From the NCBI GenBank assembly GCA_027186245.1, contig CP114482.1, positions 28,539,209 through 28,603,208 on the forward strand: DNA of 64,000 nt, read 5' to 3'. Position numbers and translations under genes: made by a program. Shown here one piece after another: positions 55,201-63,860 of the stretch; positions within the stretch are counted from its first letter, which is position 1; each line of letters opens with the position of its first letter. Source of the stretch: Coriaria nepalensis. Its lineage: Eukaryota > Streptophyta > Magnoliopsida > Cucurbitales > Coriariaceae. The notes under the pieces are model-generated. The model was not told the DNA's origin. It did no database searches and worked only from the letters and a program-made list of their open reading frames with translations.

Positions 55201-56920
55201 ATTTGTATAGCCGCAAAATCATGTCACTGAGTCACTTTTAGTCAGTAAATCATTCGAAATTAATTCAAACGAATTCTATTTTCGCATTTCAAACACGACT
55301 TTTGTGCAAAACATGCAATTGATCTATTGAAGGCAATTATGCGTTTGTTTGGCCTTAAAATCATGTCATTGAGTCTTCTCTAGTCATTAAATCAATTAAA
55401 AGTAATTCAAAAGAATTCTATTTTTTCGCACTTCAAACACGACTTTCGTTCAGAACTTCCAATTCAACAATTGAAGGCAACTATGCATCTTTTTCGCCTT
55501 AAAATCATGTCATTGGGTCTTTTCTAGTCATCAAATCATTTAAAAGCATTACGAACAAATTCTATTTTCGCTCTTCAATCGAGACTTTTGTGCATAACTT
55601 GCAATTAATGTATTCAAGCAAATTATCCATTGTTTAGCCTTGAAATCATGTCATCGAGTATCTTTTAGTAATTAAATCATTTCAAAGAAATTCGAACGAA
55701 ATCTTTTTTCGCACTTGAACCAATACTTTCGTGCATAATTTGCAATGGATCTTTTCAAGGCAACTAGGCATTTGTATAGCCTTAAAATGATGTCATTGAG
55801 TCACTTTTAGTCAGTAAATCATTCGGAATCAATTCAAACGAATTCTATTTTCCCGTTTCAAACACGACTTTTGTGCAAAACATGCAATTGATCTATTGAA
55901 GGCAATTATGCGTTTGTTTAGCCTTAAAATCATGTCATTGAGTCTTCTCTAGTCATTAAATCAATTAAAAGTAATTTGAAAGAATTCTATTTTCTCGCAC
56001 TTCAAACACGACTTTCGTTCAGAACTTCCAATTCAACAATTGAAGGCAACTATGCATCTTTTTCGCCTTAAAATCATGTCATTGAGTCTCTTCTAGTCAT
56101 CGAATCATTTGAAAGCATTTTGAACAAATTCTATTTTCGCTCTTCAATCGAGAGTTTTGTGCATAACTTGCAATTGATGTATTCAAGCAAATTATCCATT
56201 GTTTAGCCTTGAAATCATGTCATCGAGTCTCTTCTAGTAATTAAATCATTTCAGAGAAATCTAAATGAAATCTTTTTCCGCACCTCAACCACAGCTTTTG
56301 TGCATAACTTGCAATGGATCTTTTGAAGGCAACTAGGCATTTGTATAGCCTTAAAATCATGTCATTGAATCACTTTTAGTCAGTAAATCATTCGTAATCA
56401 ATTCAAACGAATTCTATTTTCGCATTTCAAACACGGCTTTTGTGCAAAACATGCAATTGATCTATTGAAGGCAATTATGCGTTTGTTTAGCCTTAAAATC
56501 ATTTCATTGAGTCTTCTCTAGTCATTAAATCAATTGAAAGTAATTCGAATGAATTCTATTTTTTCGCACTTCAAACACAACTTTCATTCAGAACTTCCAA
56601 TTCAACCATTGAAGGCAAATATGCGTCTTTTTCGCCTTAAAATCATGTCATTGGGTCTTTTCTAGTCATCAAATCATTTAAAAGCATTACGAACAAATTC
56701 TATTTTCGCTCTTCAATCGAGACTTTTGTGCATAACTTGCAATTAATGTATTCAAGCAAATTATCCATTGTTTAGCCTTGAAATCATGTCATCGAGTCTC
56801 TTTTAGTAATTAAATCATTTCAAAGAAATTTGAACGAAATCTTTTTTCGCACTTGAACCAATACTTTCGTGCATAATTTGCAATGGATCTTTTCAAGGCA
56901 ACTAGGCATTTGTATAGCCT
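46222..56920. repeat. Block 6: 2,276-bp, 16-monomer super-HOR in nearly five copies
   Basis: The unit is four HORs: type II, a B hybrid with type II leader and type I body, type II, then type I. Copies are 46222-48497, 48498-50773, 50774-53049, 53050-55325 and a partial fifth from 55326 to about 56,920. Markers recur exactly 2,276 bp apart: the agccgcaaaatc D core at 48381, 50657, 52933 and 55209 (agcctc at 46105); acacaactttcattc at 47471, 49747, 52023, 54299 and 56575; and gttcaaaacatgcacttg near 47,908, 50,184, 52,460 and 54,736. Copies 3 and 4 share aataattaaaggcagc against aataattgaaggcagc in 1 and 2, which suggests that they are the most recent pair. Confidence 0.92.
55326..56920. repeat. 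Fifth, mosaic copy of the 2,276-bp super-HOR
   Basis: This copy keeps the A and B monomers of the first HOR and the hybrid and type II HORs, including acacaactttcattc at 56575. However, its first C monomer has gtttagcc and tcgagtatctttt instead of the gtgtagcc form, and its D monomers carry aaaatgatgtcattgag with attcggaatc and tcccgtttc. That D state recurs at 55778, 56916 and 58054, spacing 1,138 bp, and belongs to the domain on the right. The copy is therefore a junction product between the 2,276-bp and the 1,138-bp domains. Confidence 0.82.
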
Positions 56921-57032
56921 TAAAATGATGTCATTGAGTCACTTTTAGTCAGTAAATCATTCGGAATCAATTCAAACGAATTCTATTTTCCCGTTTCAAA
57001 CACGACTTTTGTGCAAAACATGCAATTGATCT

Positions 57033-59308
57033 ATTGAAGGCAATTATGCGTTTGTTTAGCCTTAAAATCATGTCATTGAGTCTTCTCTAGTCATTAAATC
57101 AATTAAAAGTAATTTGAAAGAATTCTATTTTCTCGCACTTCAAACACGACTTTCGTTCAGAACTTTCAATTCAATAATTGAAGGCAACTATGCATCTTTT
57201 TAGCCTTAAACTCATGTCATTGAGTCTCTTCTAGTCATCAAATCATTTGAAAGCATTTTGAACAAATTCTTTTTTCGCTCTTCAATCGAGACTTTTGTGC
57301 ATAACTTGCAATTGATGTATTCAAGCAAATTATCCATTGTTTAGCCTTGAAATCATGTCATCGAGTCTCTTCTAGTAATTAAATCATTTCAAAGAAATTT
57401 AAACGAAATCTTTTTTTGCACCTCAACCACAGCTTTTGTGCATAACTTGCAATGGATCTTTTGAGGACAACTAGGCATTTGTATAGCCTTAAAATCATGT
57501 CATTGAATCACTTTTAGTCAGTAAATCATTCGTAATCAATTCAAACGAATTCTATTTTCGCATTTCAAACACGGCTTTTGTGCAAAACATGCAATTGATC
57601 TATTGAAGGCAATTATGCGTTTGTTTAGCCTTAAAATCATTTCATTGAGTCTTCTCTAGTCATTAAATCAATTAAAAGTAATTCGAAAGAATTCTATTTT
57701 TTCGCACTTCAAACACGACTTTCGTTCAGAACTTCCAATTCAACAATTGAAGGCAACTATGCATCTTTTTCGCCTTAAAATCATGTCATTGGGTCTTTTC
57801 TAGTCATCAAATCATTTAAAAGCATTACGAACAAATTCTATTTTCGCTCTTCAATCGAGACTTTTGTGCATAACTTGCAATTAATGTATTCAAGCAAATT
57901 ATCCATTGTTTAGCCTTGAAATCATGTCATCGAGTCTCTTTTAGTAATTAAATCATTTCAAAGAAATTCGAACGAAATCTTTTTTCGCACTTGAACCAAT
58001 ACTTTCGTGCATAATTTGCAATGGATCTTTTCAAGGCAACTAGGCATTTGTATAGCCTTAAAATGATGTCATTGAGTCACTTTTAGTCAGTAAATCATTC
58101 GGAATCAATTCAAACGAATTCTATTTTCCCGTTTCAAACACGACTTTTGTGCAAAACATGCAATTGATCTATTGAAGGCAATTATGCGTTTGTTTAGCCT
58201 TAAAATCATGTCATTGAGTCTTCGCTAGTCATTAAATCAATTAAAAGTAATTTGAAAGAATTCTATTTTCTCGCACTTCAAACACGACTTTCGTTCAGAA
58301 CTTTCAATTCAATAATTGAAGGCAACTATGCATCTTTTTAGCCTTAAACTCATGTCATTGAGTCTCTTCTAGTCATCAAATCATTTGAAAGCATTTTGAA
58401 CAAATTCTTTTTTCGCTCTTCAATCGAGACTTTTGTGCATAACTTGCAATTGATGTATTCAAGCAAATTATCCATTGTTTAGCCTTGAAATCATGTCATC
58501 GAGTCTCTTCTAGTAATTAAATCATTTCAAAGAAATTTAAACGAAATCTTTTTTCGCACCTCAACCACAGCTTTTGTGCATAACTTGCAATGGATCTTTT
58601 GAAGGCAACTAGGCATTTGTATAGCCTTAAAATCATGTCATTGAATCACTTTTAGTCAGTAAATCATTCGTAATCAATTCAAACGAATTCTATTTTCACA
58701 TTTCAAACACGGCTTTTGTGCAAAACATGCAATTGATCTATTGAAGGCAATTATGCGTTTGTTTAGCCTTAAAATCATTTATTTGAGTCTTCTCTAGTCA
58801 TTAAATCAATTAAAAGTAATTCGAAAGAATTCTATTTTTTCGCACTTCAAACACGACTTTCGTTCAGAACTTCCAATTCAACAATTGAAGGCAACTATGC
58901 ATCTTTTTCGCCTTAAAATCATGTCATTGGGTCTTTTCTAGTCATCAAATCATTTAAAAGCATTACGAACAAATTCTATTTTCGCTCTTCAATCGAGACT
59001 TTTGTGCATAACTTGCAATTAATGTATTCAAGCAAATTATCCATTGTTTAGCCTTGAAATCATGTCATCGAGTCTCTTTTAGTAATTAAATCATTTCAAA
59101 GAAATTCGAACGAAATCTTTTTTCGCACTTGAACCAATACTTTCGTGCATAATTTGCAATGGATCTTTTCAAGGCAACTAGGCATTTGTATAGCCTTAAA
59201 ATCATGTCATTGAGTCACTTTTAGTTAGTAAATCATTCGAAATCAATTCAAGCGAATTCTATTTTCGCATTTCAAACACGACTTTTGTTCAAAACATGCA
59301 CTTGATCT
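57033..59308. repeat. Two tandem 1,138-bp units (type I + type II)
   Basis: Units 57033-58170 and 58171-59308 each consist of a type I HOR followed by a type II HOR. The type I HOR has taatttgaaagaa and ctcgcac in A, with aaactcatgtc and attctttttt in B. The same type I HOR variant is also seen at 34850, 38262 and 42812. The final D of the right unit carries ttagttagtaaatc and caagcgaattc and is followed by gttcaaaacatgcacttg, a state shared with the 2,276-bp super-HOR 4,552 bp to the left. Confidence 0.85.
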
Positions 59309-62300
59309 ATTGAAGGCAATTATGCATTTGTTTAGCCTTAAAATCATGTCATTGAGTCTTCTCTAGTCATTAAATCAATTAAAAGTAATTCGAAAGAATT
59401 CTACTTTTTTGCACTTCAAACACGACTTTCGTTCAGAACTTTCAATTCAATAATTGAAGGCAGCTATGCATCTTTTTAGCCTTAAAATGATGTCATTGAG
59501 TCTCTTCTAGTCATCAAATCATTTGAAAGCATTTTGAAAAAATTCTATTTTCGTTCTTCAATCGAGACTTTTGTGCATAACTTGCAATTGATGTATTCAA
59601 GCAAATTATCCATTGTTTAGCCTTGAAATCATGTCATCGAGTCTCTTCTAGTAATTAAATCATTTCAAAGAAATTTAAACGAAATCTTTTTTCGCACCTC
59701 AACCACGGCTTTTGTGCATAACTTGCAATGGATCTTTTGAAGGCAACTAGGCATTTGTATAGCCTTAAAATCATGTCATTGAATCACTTTTAGTCAGTAA
59801 ATCATTCGAAATCAATTTAAACGAATTCTATTTTCGCATTTCAAACACGACTTTTGTGCAAAACATGCAATTGATATATTGAAGGCAACTATGCGTTTGT
59901 TTAGCCTTAAAATCATGTCATTGAGTCTTCTCTAGTCATTAAATCAATTAAAAGTAATTCGAAAGAATTCTATTTGTTCGCACTTCAAACACGACTTTCG
60001 TTCAGAACTTTCAATTCAATAATTGAAGGCAGCTATGCATCTTTTTAGCCTTAAAATCATGTCATTGAGTCTCTTCTAGTCATCAAATCATTTGAAAGCA
60101 TTTTGAACAAATTCTATTTTCGCTCTTCAATCGAGACTTTTGTGCATAACTTGCAATTGATGTATTCAAGCAAATTATCCATTGTTTAGCCTTGAAATCA
60201 TGTCATCGAGTCTCTTCTAGTAATTAAATCATTTCAAAGAAATTTAAACGAAATCTTTTTTCGCACCTCAACCACGGCTTTTGTGCATAACTTGCAATGG
60301 ATCTTTTGAAGGCAACTAGGCATTTGTATAGCCTTAAAATCATGTCATTGAATCACTTTTAGTCAGTAAATCATTCGAAATCAATTTAAACGAATTCTAT
60401 TTTCGCATTTCAAACACGACTTTTGTGCAAAACATGCAATTGATATATTGAAGGCAACTATGCGTTTGTTTAGCCTTAAAATCATGTCATTGAGTCTTCT
60501 CTAGTCATTAAATCAATTAAAAGTAATTCGAAAGAATTTTATTTTTTCGCACTTCAAACACGACTTTCGTTCAGAACTTGAAATTCAATAATTGAAGGCA
60601 ACTATGCATCTTTTTAGCCTTAAAATCATGTCATTGAGTCTCTTCTAGTCATCAAATCATTTGAAAGCATTTTGAACAAATTCTATTTTCGCTCTTCAAT
60701 CGAGACTTTTGTGCATAACTTGCAATTGATCTATTCAAGCAAATTATCCATTGTTTAGCCTTAAAATCATGTCATCGAGTCTCTTCTTGTAATTAAATCA
60801 TATCAAAGAAATTTAAACGAAATCTTTTGTCGCACCTGAACCACGGCTTTTGTGCATATTTTGCAATGGATCTTTTGAAGTCAACTAGGCATTTGTATAG
60901 CCTTAAAATCATGTCATTGAGTCACTTTTAGTCAGTAAATCATTCGTAATCAATTCAAACGAATTCTATTTTCGCATTTCAAACACGACTTTTGTGCAAA
61001 ACATGCAATTGATCTATTGAAGGCAATTATGCGTTTGTTTAGCCTTAAAATCATGTGATTGAGTCTTCTCTAGTCATTAAATCAATTAAAATTAATTCGA
61101 AAGAATTTTATTTTTTCGCAATTCAAACACAAATTTCGTTCAGAACTTTCAATTCAATAATTGAAGGCAACTATGCATGTTTTTAGCCTTAAAATCATGT
61201 CATTGAGTCTCTTCTAGTCATCAAATCATTTGAAAGCGTTTTTAACAAATTCTATTTTCGCTCTTCAATCGAGACTTTTGTGCATAACTTGCAATTGATC
61301 TATTCAAGCAAATTATCCATTGTTTAGCCATGAAATCATGTCATCGAGTCTCTCCTAGTAATTAAATCATTTCAAAGAAATTTAAACGAAATCTTTTTTC
61401 ACACCTGAACCACGGCTTTTGTGCATAATTTGCAATGGATCTTTTGAAGGCAACTAGGCATTTGTATAGCCTTAAAATCATGTCATTGAGTCACTTTTAG
61501 TCATTAAATCATTCGAAATCAATTCAAACGAATTCTATTTTCGCATTTCGAACACGACTTTTGTGCAGAACATGCAATTGATCTATTGAAGGCAATTATG
61601 CGTTTGTTTAGCCTTAAAATCATTTCATTGAGTCTTCTCTAGTCATTAAATCAATTAAAAGTAATTCGAAAGAATTCTATTTTTTCGCACTTCAAACACG
61701 ACTTTCGTTCAGAACTTTCAGTTCAATAATTCAAGGCAGCTATGCATCTTTTTAGCCTTAAAATCATGTCATTGAGTCTCTTCTAATCATCAAATCATTT
61801 GAAAGCATTTTGAACAAATTCTATTTTGGCTCTTCAATCGAGACTTTTGTGCATAACTTGCAATTGATGTATTGAAGCAAATTATCCATTGTTTAGCCTT
61901 GAAATCATTTCATCAAGTCTCCTCTAGTAATTAAATCATTTCAAAGAAATTTAAACGAAATCTTTTTTCGCACCTCAACCACGGCTTTTGTGCATAACTT
62001 GCAATGGATCTTTTGAAGGCAACTAGGCATTTGTATAGCCTTAAAATCATGTCATTGAATCACTTTTAGTCAGTAAATCATTCGAAATCAATTTAAACGA
62101 ATTCTATTTTCGCATTTCAAACACGACTTTTGTGCAAAACATGCAATTGATATATTGAAGGCAACTATGCGTTTGTTTAGCCTTAAAATCATGTCATTGA
62201 GTCTTCTCTAGTCATTAAATCAATTAAAAGTAATTCGAAAGAATTCTATTTGTTCGCACTTCAAACACGACTTTCGTTCAGAACTTTCAATTCAATAATT

Positions 62301-63291
62301 GAAGGCAGCTATGCATCTTTTTAGCCTTAAAATCATGTCATTGAGTCTCTTCTAGTCATCAAATCATTTGAAAGCATTTTGAACAAATTCTATTTTCGCT
62401 CTTCAATCGAGACTTTTGTGCATAACTTGCAATTGATGTATTCAAGCAAATTATCCATTGTTTAGCCTTGAAATCATGTCATCGAGTCTCTTCTAGTAAT
62501 TAAATCATTTCAAAGAAATTTAAACGAGATCTTTTTTCACATCTGAACCACGGCTTTTGTGCATAATTTGCAATGGATCTTTTGAAGGCAACTAGGCATT
62601 TGTATAGCCTTAAAATCATGTCATTGAGTCACTTTTAGTCATTAAATCATTCGAAATCAATTCAAACGAATTCTATTTTCGCATTTCGAACACGACTTTT
62701 GTGCAAAACATGCAATTGATCTATTGAAGGCAATTATGCGTTTGTTTAGCCTTAAAATCATTTCATTGAGTCTTCTCTAGTCATTAAATCAATTAAAAGT
62801 AATTCGAAAGAATTCTATTTTTTCGCACTTCAAACACGACTTTCGTTCAGAACTTTCAGTTCAATAATTCAAGGCAGCTATGCATCTTTTTAGCCTTAAA
62901 ATCATGTCATTGAGTCTCTTCTAGTCATCAAATCATTTGAAAGCATTTTGAACAAATTCTATTTTCGCTCTTCAATCGAGACTTTTGTGCATAACTTGCA
63001 ATTGATCTATTCAAGCAAATTATCCATTGTTTAGCCTTGAAATCATGTCATCGAGTCTCTTCTAGTAATTAAATCATTTCGAAGAAATTTAAACGAAATC
63101 TTTTCTCGCACCTGAACCACGGCTTTTGTGCATAATTTGCAATGGATCTTTTGAAGTCAACTAGGCATTTGTATAGCCTTAAAATCATGTCATTGAGTAA
63201 CTTTTAGTCAGTAAATCATTCGTAATCAATTCAAACGAATTCCATTTTCGCATTTCAAACACGACTTTTGTGCAAAACATGCAATTGATCT

Positions 63292-63435
63292 ATTGAAGGC
63301 AATTATGCGTTTGTTTAGCCTTAAAATCATGTCATTGAGTCTTCTCTAGTCATTAAATCAATTAAAAGTAATTCGAAAGAATTCTATTTTTTCGCATTTC
63401 AAACACGACTTTCGTTCAGAACTTTCAATTCAATA
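63292..63435 (+). repeat. Monomer class A, 144 bp (representative copy)
   Basis: This is the A member of the last complete HOR. It opens with attgaaggcaattatgcg, reaches the shared core agccttaaaatcatgtcatt 25 bp in, and is identified by gagtcttctctagtcatt followed by the A-only segment atcaattaaaagtaattcga. An EcoRI site lies about 63 bp after the core start, then a run of t residues and cgcac. Its right part holds gttcagaac, a 4-bp-arm dyad around a central a. A is the longest of the four classes. In the first 12 kb its alpha form begins attgaaggaaattatgcg, carries ttggcac and often ends with aaccattgagg at the B junction, whereas beta copies end with caataattgaagg. Confidence 0.95.
63317..63341 (+). 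repeat. Conserved core shared by all monomer classes (representative)
   Basis: The about 25-bp stretch beginning agccttaaaatcatgtcatt and ending gagtc is the best conserved part of the monomer across A, B, C and D and across alpha and beta. C differs by a g after cctt and, in beta, by a c before gagtc. It occurs about 450 times at 141-144 bp spacing. Both monomer-order exchanges in block 1 have their joins within or beside it. It is a reasonable candidate for a bound motif or for the homology used in unequal exchange; the sequence does not tell which. It does not match the CENP-B box. Confidence 0.8.
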
Positions 63436-63441
63436 ATTGAA
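63429..63441. repeat. 13-bp dyad at the A/B monomer junction (representative)
   Basis: The junction between beta A and B monomers reads ttcaataattgaa, two 6-bp perfect inverted arms around one central base. Type II HORs have ttcaacaattgaa (5-bp arms), and alpha HORs usually have ttcaaccattgag, where the dyad is lost. The element therefore recurs about every 569 bp in the beta domains. A second small dyad, gttcagaac, lies about 20 bp upstream in A. Dyad symmetry is a described property of some centromeric satellites that lack CENP-B boxes; whether it matters here is unknown. Confidence 0.7.
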
Positions 63442-63577
63442 GGCAACTATGCATCTTTTTAGCCTTAAAATCATGTCATTGAGTCTCTTCTAGTCATCAA
63501 ATCATTTGAAAGCATTTTGAACAAATTCTATTTTCGCTCTTCAATCGAGACTTTTGTGCATAACTTGCAATTGATCT
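63436..63577 (+). repeat. Monomer class B, 142 bp (representative copy)
   Basis: The B monomer begins attgaaggcaactatgcatc, has the common core, then gagtctcttctagtcatc and a segment ending gcattttgaacaaattc. It continues with cgctcttcaatcgagac, a signature not present in the other classes. B is the most informative class for subtyping. Type I B carries ttttagcc and gcattttgaac. Type II B carries tttcgccg or tttcgcct, gggtcttttctag and gcattacgaac. Alpha B (first 12 kb) has an EcoRI site in the position where beta B reads caaattctat. The five 2-bp deletions noted in this window all lie in B. Confidence 0.95.
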
Positions 63578-63718
63578 ATTCAAGAAAATTATCTATTGTT
63601 TAGCCTTGAAATCATGTCATGGAGTCTCTTCTAGTAATTAAATCATTTCAAACCAATTCGAACAAAATCTTTTTTCGCACCTGAACCACGGCTCCGATGC
63701 ATAATTTGCAATGGATCT
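63578..63718 (+). repeat. Monomer class C, 141 bp (representative copy)
   Basis: C starts attcaag with a t where the other classes read attgaagg, and is one base shorter ahead of the core. Its core is agccttgaaatcatgtcat followed in beta copies by cgagtctc; alpha copies read aatcacgtcattgag instead. Two beta subtypes occur. One has aaatttaaacga then cctgaaccacggcttttgtg or cctcaaccac. The other has aaattcgaacgaaatc then cttgaaccaatac. This copy is somewhat degenerate: it carries aaaccaattcgaac, the rare catggag variant, and ggctccgatgcat in place of ggcttttgtgcat. Confidence 0.94.
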
Positions 63719-63860
63719 TTTGAAGGCAACTAGGAATTTGTATAGCCTTAAAATCATGTCATTGAGTCATTTTTAGTCAGTAAATCATTCGAAATCAATC
63801 CAAACGAATTCTATTTTCGCATTTCAAACAGGACTTTTGTGTAAAACATGCAATTGATCT
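63719..63860 (+). repeat. Monomer class D, 142 bp (representative copy)
   Basis: D begins tttgaaggcaactagg, then a tatagcc entry to the core where A, B and C have tttagcc. It is marked by gagtcacttttagtcagtaa and by tgtgcaaaacatgcaattg at its right end. Beta D has an EcoRI site about 63 bp after the core start, 142 bp before the matching site in the next A. Alpha D instead starts tttgatggcaactatgcg, has agtcaataaatc, and reads cgatttctat where beta reads cgaattctat. D shows fewer structural changes than B and is a good register marker. This copy carries the variant gagtcatttttagtc and aaacaggac. Confidence 0.95.

Noticed and set aside
55850..55866. CENP-B-box-like sequence in D monomers with tcccgtttcaaacacga
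   Set aside because: On the reverse strand it keeps the cccg and central t but not the cgaa end required by the box consensus; other copies lack even the cccg. I see no true CENP-B box.
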